Part shown: in pieces, positions 8,134 through 15,372 of the stretch
Position numbering within the stretch: the stretch's first letter is position 1
How the letters are laid out: every line of letters begins with the position of its first letter
Assembly (NCBI GenBank): GCA_017544805.1
Contig: JAFYDK010000059.1
Location: 1-46,389, forward strand
Direction: 5' to 3'
Source of the DNA: Bacteroidales bacterium
GTDB taxonomy: Bacteria > Bacteroidota > Bacteroidia > Bacteroidales > UBA3824
Length of the DNA stretch: 46,389 nucleotides
Made by a program: the position numbers and the translations under genes
The notes under the pieces: generated by a model
What the model saw: the letters and a program-made list of their open reading frames with translations, nothing else
What the model was told of the DNA's origin: nothing
Database searches by the model: none

Positions 8134-8739
8134 ATGCAGCTTAACGAAAAGCTTAAAAAATTTCATATAATTCTCGGTTCGGGTTCTCCCCGCAGAAAAG
8201 AAATTTTCTCAATTCTCGGTTTCGATTTTGAAATCAAAACTTTCCCCACCGAAGAAAATTATCCCGAAGACCTTGACAAAAAACAAGTTTCGGAATTTAT
8301 CGCCGTCGAAAAAGCAGCGGCTTTCAAAGAGATGCTCGAAAATCAAAAAAATTCCATCGTCATCACCGCTGATACAACCGTCGTATTAGAAAACGAAATA
8401 CTCGGAAAACCAAACGGCAGAAACGGTGCAATCGAAATGTTAAAAAAACTCTCCGGCAAAAAACATACTGTTTGTACGGGCGTTTGTATCAAAAACCATT
8501 CAAAAGAAGTAACCTTTTCTGCTTATTCCGATGTATGGTTCAGAGAATTGAGCGATGAGGAAATCACTTTTTACGTTGATAATTTCAAACCGTTTGACAA
8601 AGCCGGCTCGTATGCCGTTCAGGAATGGATAGGTGCGGCTGCAATAGCAAGAATAGAGGGTTCGTATTATAATGTAGTAGGTCTTCCCTCTCAAAAACTT
8701 TATATGGAATTAGAAAAATTTATTGACGGATTAAAATGA
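8134..8739 (+). CDS. maf: Maf family nucleoside triphosphate pyrophosphatase
   Basis: 201 residues. House-cleaning pyrophosphatase that hydrolyses non-canonical or excess nucleoside triphosphates to monophosphates. Family motifs: LGSGSPRRKE (14-23), the catalytic aspartate in ITADTTVV (Asp80), LGKPNGRNGA, and the late FDKAGSYAVQEWIGA signature. The last is characteristic of the dTTP/UTP-type (YhdE) subgroup. An upstream in-frame TTG at 8098 is rejected because it overlaps the promoter; the ATG at 8134 is used. The stop overlaps the pyrC start in ATGA (8736-8739), implying translational coupling. A pyrimidine-nucleotide pyrophosphatase coupled to a pyrimidine biosynthesis gene makes functional sense, though this is inference. 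Confidence 0.92.
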   Translation: MQLNEKLKKFHIILGSGSPRRKEIFSILGFDFEIKTFPTEENYPEDLDKKQVSEFIAVEKAAAFKEMLENQKNSIVITADTTVVLENEILGKPNGRNGAIEMLKKLSGKKHTVCTGVCIKNHSKEVTFSAYSDVWFRELSDEEITFYVDNFKPFDKAGSYAVQEWIGAAAIARIEGSYYNVVGLPSQKLYMELEKFIDGLK

Positions 8740-10076
8740 GAACACTCATAAAAAACGGTAAAATAGTAAACGAAGGCAAAATTTTTAAGGGTTCGGTTTT
8801 GATTGAAGACGAAAAAATTTTAGGCGTTTACACTCGGGAGCAAACTCCTCAAGAGGCTCTTAAAGCTGATATAATTTATGACGCTTTCGGAAAAATCGTT
8901 TTTCCCGGATTCATTGACACTCATGTCCATTTCCGCGAACCCGGTCTGACTCACAAAGCCGATATTTTTTCGGAATCACGCGCAGCAGCAGCCGGTGGTA
9001 TTACAACTTATTTTGAAATGCCTAACACCAAACCGCCGACAACAACGGAAAAACTCGTTGAAGAAAAATTGGAATCCGCAAAGAAAAATTCCCTCGTTAA
9101 TTATTCCTTTTTTATAGGGGCCACAAACGACAATATTGACGAAATCATCAATGCTGATTTTTCAAAAATTTGCGGCATAAAGGTTTTTATGGGCTCAAGC
9201 ACCGGCAATATGCTCGTTGATAATCAAGAAAGCCTAAAAAAACTTTTTCAAAATTCGCCGTCAATCATAGTGGCGCATTGCGAAAGCGAAAAAATAATTC
9301 AAGAAGGGTTAGAAAAATTTCATAAACTCTATCCCGAAAACGCTCCGGCAAAAATTCATGAATTTGTCCGCAGCGCAAAAGCTTGTTATCAATCAACCGA
9401 ATTAGCCGTAAGACTCGCAAAAGAATACGGTACAAGACTTCACGTTGCCCACATCAGCACAAAAAAAGAACTTTCATTGTTTTCGGACAACGAATTAAAA
9501 GACAAAAAAATAACCGCCGAGGTCTGCATTCCGCATCTTTGGTTCTCCTCTGACGATTATCAAGGACGGGGAATAAGAATAAAATGCAATCCGTCAATAA
9601 AATCGCGCGGAGACCGTAACGCCTTACGTAAAGCATTGGTTAACAATTTCATAGATACAGTTGCAACTGACCATGCCCCGCATACTTTTCAGGAGAAAAA
9701 CAAAGAATATTTTCTTGCACCCTCAGGTATGCCTTCGATAGAGTTTTCGTCAGCAGTTATGTACAATTTGGCACAAAGAAAAGTTTTTCCTCTAACTTTA
9801 ATGGCGGAAAAAATGTGTCATAACCCTGCAAAAATTTTCAAAATAAAAGACAGGGGCTTTTTGCGGGAAGGTTATTACGCAGACATCGCTATTATCGATC
9901 CCGAAAAAGATTTTGTAATCAAAGACAATGAAGTTTTAAGCAAATGCAAATGGTCGCCTTTTGATGGTTACAATTTCAAAGGAAAAGTATGCGCTACGAT
10001 GGTAAACGGCAAATTTGTTTACAAAGATTTTGCGTTAATCGAAACACAAGCAGCAAAACAAGTTGATTTTTTTTAA
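8736..10076 (+). CDS. pyrC: Dihydroorotase, class I
   Basis: 446 residues. Catalyses reversible cyclisation of N-carbamoyl-aspartate to dihydroorotate in de novo pyrimidine synthesis. Zinc ligands and catalytic residues are visible: DTHVHFREPG (His63, His65), the lysine expected to be carboxylated in GIKVFMGSS (Lys149), VAHCE (His181), LHVAHIS (His239) and the catalytic aspartate in ATDHAPH (Asp312). The GGITTYFEMPNTKP segment is typical of class I enzymes rather than allantoinase. It begins within the last codon of maf and is followed by a 353-base gap. No other pyr genes are in the window. Confidence 0.94.
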   Translation: MRTLIKNGKIVNEGKIFKGSVLIEDEKILGVYTREQTPQEALKADIIYDAFGKIVFPGFIDTHVHFREPGLTHKADIFSESRAAAAGGITTYFEMPNTKPPTTTEKLVEEKLESAKKNSLVNYSFFIGATNDNIDEIINADFSKICGIKVFMGSSTGNMLVDNQESLKKLFQNSPSIIVAHCESEKIIQEGLEKFHKLYPENAPAKIHEFVRSAKACYQSTELAVRLAKEYGTRLHVAHISTKKELSLFSDNELKDKKITAEVCIPHLWFSSDDYQGRGIRIKCNPSIKSRGDRNALRKALVNNFIDTVATDHAPHTFQEKNKEYFLAPSGMPSIEFSSAVMYNLAQRKVFPLTLMAEKMCHNPAKIFKIKDRGFLREGYYADIAIIDPEKDFVIKDNEVLSKCKWSPFDGYNFKGKVCATMVNGKFVYKDFALIETQAAKQVDFF

Positions 10077-10149
10077 TTAATAATGCAATTTTTTAAGAAA
10101 AAAGTCAATTTTTATTTTGCACATAAATAAATCCTTACTACTTTTACAA

Positions 10150-10179
10150 CGGAGAGCGGCTACATATTCCCTCTCTCCG
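10150..10179 (+). repeat. Short hairpin CGGAGAG/CTCTCCG
   Basis: Perfect 7-bp stem (10150-10156 with 10173-10179) and a 16-base loop, in the leader upstream of the DUF285 gene. No T-run follows, so it is not a standard terminator; the upstream pyrC lacks any other obvious one. Confidence 0.5.
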
Positions 10180-10217
10180 ACATATTTTATTTTGGGAATT
10201 GGCATTGTGCTGTAATC

Positions 10218-10337
10218 TTATCGAAAATGTGGAAGTTTTCAAAGCAAATGATTATAAGTACAACTGCCACGCCTATCATACAGGCGTGGGTCGTTGTGTT
10301 ATATTATTTGCTTGGGTACTTCCACAACCTTCGATAA
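10218..10337. repeat. 120-base imperfect palindrome (structured RNA or MITE-like)
   Basis: Successive perfect stems stack toward one centre: TTATCGAA/TTCGATAA (10218-10225, 10330-10337), TGTGGAAGT/ACTTCCACA (10228-10236, 10318-10326), AAGCAAAT/ATTTGCTT (10242-10249, 10306-10313), ACAAC/GTTGT (10260-10264, 10293-10297) and CCACGCCT/AGGCGTGG (10267-10274, 10282-10289). That is 38 paired positions separated by small internal loops. An outer AATTGG/CCAATT pair is possible. The structure is far longer than a terminator and has no T-tract. It could be a folded RNA leader, a miniature transposable element or the remnant of an IS end. Confidence 0.75.
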
Positions 10338-10429
10338 AAATATACAAAAACGACTACGCTTTTTTTATGCATAGCTGCAATCCAATTTTTTATATTTTGA
10401 TTTTTTATTCAATAACTAAAAAAACAATT

Positions 10430-11119
10430 ATGAAAATTTTAAAACTATCAGATTTTAACACCTGTGCATCATGTCCTGACAAGGAAAGAAAAAATGCGTA
10501 TGCTATATTAAAAGAAGGGGTTTTAATTTTTAGATACGACAACAATAAGCCCGAAGACGCGTTTAAAATGAATAACGATTCTAAGTTTCCGATGTGGATC
10601 TCAAAAAATTCTGAAATTAAAACAATAATTTTTGAAAATTCATTCAAAGATTATACTCCTAAAACTTGTTACGCATGGTTTTATGATTGTATAAATCTCA
10701 CTGAAATACAGAACATTAACAATCTTAACACATCTCAAGTCATAGATATGGGTTCTATGTTTTGCGGATGCAATTCTCTTATAAGACTTGATGTCAATAA
10801 TTTTGACACAAAAAATGTTTCGGACATGGGGTATATGTTTCAAGGTTGCAATTCTCTTATACAACTTGATGTCAGTAGATTCGATACAAGAAATGTAAAA
10901 TATATGTACAATATGTTTTCAAATTGTTACTCTTTGAAAACAATTTTGGTCGGGGACAATTGGAATACCAAAGCCGTAACTTCGTCAGAATCAATGTTTA
11001 CAAATTCTAACAATCTTATAGGCGGAAAAGGAACAACCTACAATCAGGGAAAAAACGACAAAGAATACGCCCGTATTGACGGCGGTGAAAATTATCCGGG
11101 GTATTTCACTAAAAAATAA
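10430..11119 (+). CDS. BspA-like DUF285 leucine-rich repeat protein
   Basis: 229 residues from the ATG at 10430. Residues about 80-190 contain tandem repeats of about 24 residues of the DUF285/BspA type: LNTSQVIDMGSMFCGCNSL, FDTKNVSDMGYMFQGCNSL, FDTRNVKYMYNMFSNCYSL, and a degraded fourth. The consensus is FDT-xxV-xxMxxMFxxCxSL. Such repeats form LRR-like surfaces used for binding, often on cell-surface proteins. No signal peptide is visible at this start, and the Cys pair CASCPDKE near residue 13 is unexplained. A longer frame starting at 10199 is rejected because it translates the hairpin. The C-terminus GGENYPGYFTKK is a common ending in this family. Ligand and location unknown. Confidence 0.8.
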   Translation: MKILKLSDFNTCASCPDKERKNAYAILKEGVLIFRYDNNKPEDAFKMNNDSKFPMWISKNSEIKTIIFENSFKDYTPKTCYAWFYDCINLTEIQNINNLNTSQVIDMGSMFCGCNSLIRLDVNNFDTKNVSDMGYMFQGCNSLIQLDVSRFDTRNVKYMYNMFSNCYSLKTILVGDNWNTKAVTSSESMFTNSNNLIGGKGTTYNQGKNDKEYARIDGGENYPGYFTKK

Positions 11120-11134
11120 AAACTGCTATAAAAA

Positions 11135-11177
11135 ATCCCTTGCAGAAAGCCTATTTTTTGACATTTCTACAAGAGAT
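11135..11177 (-). terminator. Terminator of the rfbA-rfbC unit
   Basis: A 14-bp stem (11135-11148 with 11164-11177) with two G-U pairs when read on the minus strand, then TTTTTTA. It lies 11 bases past the rfbC stop. On the plus strand the same hairpin has two mismatches but is followed by a T-run, so it may also end the DUF285 transcript. Confidence 0.7.
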
Positions 11178-11187
11178 ATTTTTTTCT

Positions 11188-11760
11188 TTAGGCGTTTTTA
11201 GCGTATTGAGCCGCAGTATAGAAATTTTCTTTTTTTAATTGCGGTAACACTAAATCTTTATCGCTCAAAAGCATTTTCTCTTTCGGTATTTTCCAATCAA
11301 CGCCAATTGACTCATCAGAAAAAATAATTCCTTGTTCTGACTCCTTATTATAAACGTTATCAACTTTATATTGAAAAATTGCTTTTTCACTCAAAACTAC
11401 AAAACCGTGAAGAAAACCTCTCGGAATCCAAAACCTGCGTTTGTTTTCTTCAGAAAGTTCAACTGCCAAATATTTTCCGAAGGTCGGAGAATCCGTTCTG
11501 ACATCAACAGCAACGTCAATAACCTTTCCAAGTGGTACGCTTACAAGTTTAGCCTGAGTATAAGGCGGTCTTTGCAAATGCAAACCCCTAAGAACACCGA
11601 ATGATGACATTGATTCGTTTTCTTGAACAAAATTTACTTTGCCGGCATTCTGCTCAAAAAGTTCTTTCTTAAATGTTTCACAAAAATAACCGCGTGAATC
11701 TCCGATTACTTTCGGCTCTATTATCAAAAGCCCTTCAATTTCTGTTTTTATAAAATTCAT
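11188..11760 (-). CDS. rfbC: dTDP-4-dehydrorhamnose 3,5-epimerase
   Basis: 190 residues, the standard RmlC/RfbC length. Epimerises C3 and C5 of dTDP-4-keto-6-deoxyglucose in dTDP-L-rhamnose synthesis for surface polysaccharide. Motifs: DSRGYFCETF, the catalytic-histidine segment GVLRGLHLQ (His61), VDVRTDSPTFGKY, FWIPRGFLHGFVVLS and the active-site Tyr131 in YKVDNVYNKESEQGI. It follows rfbA by 33 bases on the same strand. rfbB and rfbD, which complete the pathway, are not in the window. It ends at a good terminator. Confidence 0.94.
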   Translation of the reverse strand: MNFIKTEIEGLLIIEPKVIGDSRGYFCETFKKELFEQNAGKVNFVQENESMSSFGVLRGLHLQRPPYTQAKLVSVPLGKVIDVAVDVRTDSPTFGKYLAVELSEENKRRFWIPRGFLHGFVVLSEKAIFQYKVDNVYNKESEQGIIFSDESIGVDWKIPKEKMLLSDKDLVLPQLKKENFYTAAQYAKNA

Positions 11761-11770
11761 TTTAATTATG

Positions 11771-11809
11771 AATTATGAATTGTGAATTATAAATTATGAA
11801 TTGTGAATT
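11771..11809. repeat. 18-base tandem direct repeat across the rfbA stop codon
   Basis: Two perfect copies of AATTATGAATTGTGAATT at 11771-11788 and 11792-11809 (21-base period), with a partial third copy before them. The right copy encodes the last residues (IHNS) and the stop of rfbA. A similar AT-rich array sits at the susC stop. Confidence 0.7.
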
Positions 11810-12684
11810 TTCGACTCCGCCAATCGGATTAAATATTTTCCGTAGTCGTTTTTCTCCATGACTTTTGCAAGGGACAAAAGTTTTTCCGCTGAAATATAAC
11901 CGAGCGAAAAAGCAATTTCTTCAATACAAGAGATTTTTAAGCCCTGCCGAGTTTCTATCGTCTGAATAAACGAACCGGCTTCGTTGAGAGATTCATGCGT
12001 GCCGGTATCAAGCCATGCAAAACCGCGTCCCATGAGTTCTACTCCAAGACGCTCCTGCTCAAGATATTTTTGGTTGACGGTTGTAATTTCAAGTTCACCC
12101 CGTTTTGAAGGTTTTATTTCTGAGGCTATTTTAACAACATCGTTAGGATAAAAATACAAGCCGACAACAGCGTAATTAGATTTCGGATGTTCAGGTTTTT
12201 CCTCAATTGAAGTTGCCTTTCCGTTTTTGTCAAACGCAATAACGCCGTATCTTTCAGGATCTGTAACGGAATAGCCGAAAACTGTTGCGATATGCTCTGT
12301 TTCAACTCTTTTACGCGCATGATGAAGAATATTAGGCAGACCGTGTCCGTAAAAAATATTATCACCCAAAACAAGACAAACGTCATCATCACCGATAAAA
12401 TCTTTTCCGATAATAAAAGCCTGTGCAAGACCCTCAGGACGGGGTTGCTCTTTATAAGAAAATTTCAATCCCCAATCCTCGCCCGAGCCGAGCATACGCT
12501 CAAAAAGCGGCAAATCCTGCGGCGTTGAAATTATTAAAATATCCCTTATCCCGGCTAACATCAACGTAGAAAGAGGATAATAAATCATAGGCTTGTCGTA
12601 TACCGGCAGCAATTGTTTTGAAATAACTTTCGTTATCGGATAAAGCCTTGTACCCGAACCGCCTGCCAAAATAATACCTTTCAT
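11794..12684 (-). CDS. rfbA: Glucose-1-phosphate thymidylyltransferase
   Basis: 296 residues from the ATG at 12684. Makes dTDP-glucose from dTTP and glucose-1-phosphate, the first step to dTDP-rhamnose. The nucleotide-binding signature [14 protein letters not shown] is at 3-16, followed by [46 protein letters not shown] and [14 protein letters not shown] longer reading from 12867 would extend through the promoter and into the divergent gene and is rejected. It is the first gene of a two-gene unit with rfbC and diverges from the TPR-SpoIIE gene. The last four residues come from an AT-rich tandem repeat, so the native C-terminus was probably rebuilt. Confidence 0.95.
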   Translation of the reverse strand: MKGIILAGGSGTRLYPITKVISKQLLPVYDKPMIYYPLSTLMLAGIRDILIISTPQDLPLFERMLGSGEDWGLKFSYKEQPRPEGLAQAFIIGKDFIGDDDVCLVLGDNIFYGHGLPNILHHARKRVETEHIATVFGYSVTDPERYGVIAFDKNGKATSIEEKPEHPKSNYAVVGLYFYPNDVVKIASEIKPSKRGELEITTVNQKYLEQERLGVELMGRGFAWLDTGTHESLNEAGSFIQTIETRQGLKISCIEEIAFSLGYISAEKLLSLAKVMEKNDYGKYLIRLAESKIHNS

Positions 12685-12714
12685 GTCGAGTAAATTATTA
12701 AATTTTGTTTTTTG

Positions 12715-12722
12715 CAAAATTA
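12715..12722 (-). promoter_or_regulatory. -7 promoter element for rfbA-rfbC
   Basis: TAATTTTG on the minus strand, full TAnnTTTG match, 30 bases before the ATG at 12684. Confidence 0.55.
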
Positions 12723-12746
12723 TGGATTTTTTTTCAAAAAAGGAAT

Positions 12747-12754
12747 TATTTTTG
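12747..12754 (+). promoter_or_regulatory. -7 promoter element for the TPR-SpoIIE gene
   Basis: TATTTTTG, a full TAnnTTTG match, 21 bases before the ATG at 12776 and back to back with the rfbA promoter. Confidence 0.55.
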
Positions 12755-12775
12755 TAGCTTTTTACCCTCAAAGCA

Positions 12776-14722
12776 ATGAAAACGTTAAAAAGATATATTT
12801 TAGGTCTGATTTTTTTATCGGTAGCCTTCTGCGTAAAAGCCCAAGAACCTATTAAACAGACTATCATAAAAGAACTTAGAAATGCTTCAGGTTTTCGTAA
12901 AGCCGTTTTACTTTACGAATTATCCGAAGCGGAAAGCAATATGTCTATTGACAAAACGATTAATTACGCTTTACATACTATCACTTATCTTGATTCCATA
13001 AGCGGCAGACCATTTGATTTTTCTAATCCGGGATACGAATCCGATTCTATTCTAAAACTCAGAGCAGCAGCTAATTACCGTTTAGGAAAATCATATCTCG
13101 CACTACTAAAAGAAAACAGCGATACAACCAAAAATTCTTTTTACACCAACAAAGCAGGATATTATTTAAAAGTAAGTTTAACAATACGTCAATTTCAAAA
13201 AGACAGCTCGGGAATTGCTAAAGACATCAACGAATTAGCATTTATTGAGGCTATCAAAGGCAATAGAAAAAAAGCAGATTCTCTTTTTGAAAAAGCATTG
13301 AAAATTTATGAAAAACTTCATGACAAAACCGGAATTGCAATGGTGGCAAGTTATATCGGACTTTCGCTAAAAGACAGTGTTGCAACTCAATACAAAGCCG
13401 AAATGAATTTTAAAACAGCGTATCAGTATTTTATGGAAACGGGCGATTCGCTCAACGCTGTCAAAACAATGGCTGAACTCGCCGAATTATATTTTACGCA
13501 AGACCTTTTGGACGAGGCACAAGAACAACTTTTGCCGGCTTTGAAATTTTGTGTTAAACACAATCTCCACGTTACCGAAAGTTGGATTCACGGACAATTA
13601 GCCAAAATTTACGAAAAAGACAGTGCATATTCTCTCGCATTAATGCACTTAAAACGTCATAACAAAATCATGGATTCGGTTTTGAACGAAAAAAACATAA
13701 CGCACCTCAACGAATTGTCGTTCAGATACGAAAACGAGAAAAAAGATTTAAGAATTATAAAACTAAACAAACAGACAATAATAGATCAATACATAATTTT
13801 CATAACCTTGGGAATTCTGTTAGTAGGTCTTTATTATCTTTACCGTAATCACCGTCTCAACAAAAAACTTACTGAACGGAACATTCAGATTCACAATCAA
13901 AACGAACAAATTAAACATCAAAAAGACTTAATTGAGGAGGTTCACGAAAACCTCTATTCGAGCATAAACTATGCGGCAAGACTTCAGATGATAATCATAA
14001 AAGGCAGTATTACGGCCGAAAACATTTTAAAAGATTATTTTCTGATTTATCTGCCAAGAGATGTGGTATCCGGTGATTTTTATTATGTCAGAGATTATTA
14101 CGATGATTGCCGCGTGGTTGCCGTTGCCGATTGCACAGGACACGGTGTCCCGGCTGCATTTTTGAGCGTTCTGAATATAACGTTCTTAAACGAATTTTTC
14201 AACGACATCGACCACAAACCCGACCCCGCAACACTTTTGGAAGTATTAAGAATAAAAATAAAAAACACACTCAATCAAAACGGCGACGTGTATTCCTCAA
14301 CAGACGGTATGGATATTGCCATCGTTATCGCTGACAGAAAACAACGCACGGCAAGTTATGCGGGAGCGTACATAGATCTTTTTATCGTTGATGACAAAAC
14401 CAAAAAGGTAAGAACAATAAAAAGCGTACACAACCCTATCGGTTGGTACAACAAAGAAAGCGATTTTTCCAGCGAGGAATTATCCCTAAACGAAAACGAT
14501 GTTTTGTATATGTTTTCAGACGGTTATACTGACCAGATAAACGTTGATGTTGAGAAATTTACGAAATACAGGATGAGGAAAATAATGGAAGAATTTGCTC
14601 CTTACGACCTCCAAACCCAAAAACAACTGTATATCGAAAATTTTATCAATTGGAAAAAAAATGTCGATCAAGTAGACGATGTCCTGCTAATGGGCGTAAG
14701 GGCACACTGCCTTTACGACTAA
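12776..14722 (+). CDS. TPR sensor / SpoIIE (PP2C) serine phosphatase
   Basis: 648 residues. A signal peptide (1-22, ending VKAQ) is followed by a helical TPR region (about 90-315) with recognisable units such as [20 protein letters not shown] and [20 protein letters not shown]. Then come a transmembrane helix (about 338-356), a short coiled coil (360-395) and a SpoIIE/PP2C phosphatase domain (about 400-648). Catalytic motifs are present: [19 protein letters not shown] (451-462), DGMDIA (510-515), FSDGYTDQ (580-587) and DDVLLMG. It probably senses a periplasmic signal through TPR contacts and dephosphorylates a cytoplasmic regulator. It shares the catalytic architecture, but not the sensor, with the phosphatase at 2180-4138. 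Partner proteins unknown. Confidence 0.88.
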   Translation: MKTLKRYILGLIFLSVAFCVKAQEPIKQTIIKELRNASGFRKAVLLYELSEAESNMSIDKTINYALHTITYLDSISGRPFDFSNPGYESDSILKLRAAANYRLGKSYLALLKENSDTTKNSFYTNKAGYYLKVSLTIRQFQKDSSGIAKDINELAFIEAIKGNRKKADSLFEKALKIYEKLHDKTGIAMVASYIGLSLKDSVATQYKAEMNFKTAYQYFMETGDSLNAVKTMAELAELYFTQDLLDEAQEQLLPALKFCVKHNLHVTESWIHGQLAKIYEKDSAYSLALMHLKRHNKIMDSVLNEKNITHLNELSFRYENEKKDLRIIKLNKQTIIDQYIIFITLGILLVGLYYLYRNHRLNKKLTERNIQIHNQNEQIKHQKDLIEEVHENLYSSINYAARLQMIIIKGSITAENILKDYFLIYLPRDVVSGDFYYVRDYYDDCRVVAVADCTGHGVPAAFLSVLNITFLNEFFNDIDHKPDPATLLEVLRIKIKNTLNQNGDVYSSTDGMDIAIVIADRKQRTASYAGAYIDLFIVDDKTKKVRTIKSVHNPIGWYNKESDFSSEELSLNENDVLYMFSDGYTDQINVDVEKFTKYRMRKIMEEFAPYDLQTQKQLYIENFINWKKNVDQVDDVLLMGVRAHCLYD

Positions 14723-14739
14723 AATTTTTTTCAAAAAAA

Positions 14740-14771
14740 TTTGTTAGTTAGGAATTGTTTTTGTTATTTTG
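14740..14771 (+). promoter_or_regulatory. Promoter (-33/-7) for the 14800 gene
   Basis: TTTG at 14740-14743, a 20-base spacer, then TTATTTTG at 14764-14771 (one mismatch to TAnnTTTG). It is strikingly similar to the promoter at 31083-31114. Confidence 0.55.
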
Positions 14772-14799
14772 CATATTAGAAATAAATATAACGGATATA

Positions 14800-15369
14800 A
14801 TGATTGAAACTGACGAAATAAAAGAAAGACGCAGAAAAATTATTCAGAGCGCAAGAGAAGATTTACAGACGATTTTAGGTAAATACACTCATCAACGCAT
14901 TTCTGATGAATGGTTCTTTTACGGTTTGGGATTCAACCGTGATGATATGCAATACGTATTCGGATTCAACGCCGGCTTTTTCAAATTAGAGGAAGTTGAA
15001 GGATATGCTTATAGTCATGTCGGAGTAAATGTTTTGGTTAGGACCAACGGCATTAATCCCGAAATCAGAACCCAATATCAGAAATTTTTCCGCCATGAAT
15101 TAACTGATTGGATTACAGAACCAGAACAGAGTTATTCTTCGTTCAGAGGCGGTGTAGGTACGATATTCCCGCATTACAGAAATATTAAAACTTTTTATTC
15201 CGATATGCAAATCTGCGAATACATCAGAGAAGGCATCCAAGGAATCGCCAGAATGTATAACGCTATATCGCAGAATCCGGACGGAATTTTTAATAACGTA
15301 CTTTGCATGAATTCAAGAAACGAAACAATTTTGGATCTTGTAAAAAAAACAGCTCAGCAATCAAAATAA
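14800..15369 (+). CDS. Unrecognised conserved-looking cytoplasmic protein
   Basis: 189 residues from the ATG at 14800; an upstream in-frame start at 14755 overlaps the promoter. No signal peptide, membrane segment or known catalytic motif is seen. The sequence is rich in aromatic residues (SDEWFFYGLGFNRDDMQYVF, FRHELTDWITEP, FPHYRNIKTFYSDMQ), which suggests a compact alpha/beta fold. The distribution of charged residues is normal and codon use matches its neighbours, so it is a genuine gene. It ends 3 bases before the BatA-like gene, so the two are co-transcribed and may work together. I do not recognise a family and assign no function. Confidence 0.8.
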   Translation: MIETDEIKERRRKIIQSAREDLQTILGKYTHQRISDEWFFYGLGFNRDDMQYVFGFNAGFFKLEEVEGYAYSHVGVNVLVRTNGINPEIRTQYQKFFRHELTDWITEPEQSYSSFRGGVGTIFPHYRNIKTFYSDMQICEYIREGIQGIARMYNAISQNPDGIFNNVLCMNSRNETILDLVKKTAQQSK

Positions 15370-15372
15370 ACG

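Larger units (their letters stand above)
10077..10429 (+). other. 353-base structured leader upstream of the DUF285 gene
   Basis: This gap has no supportable gene. It holds a possible -7 element (TTATTTTG at 10112-10119, one mismatch), a 7-bp hairpin at 10150-10179 and a 120-base hairpin at 10218-10337, then an AT-rich run to the ATG at 10430. If the element at 10112 is the promoter, the DUF285 mRNA carries a leader of about 300 bases with both hairpins. An open frame reaching back to 10199 passes through the hairpin by chance. Confidence 0.55.

Noticed and set aside
10218..10337. CRISPR, riboswitch or tRNA in the palindromic leader
   Set aside because: No repeated spacer units, no known riboswitch core and no cloverleaf or CCA-ready acceptor stem were recognised.
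10199..10429. Upstream extension of the DUF285 protein by 77 residues
   Set aside because: The region is a strong palindrome with a likely promoter upstream; the translation has no signal peptide or family similarity. The ATG at 10430 is better.
12685..12867. N-terminal extension of RfbA by 61 residues
   Set aside because: It crosses the rfbA promoter and the start of the divergent phosphatase gene; RfbA enzymes begin at MKGIILAGG.
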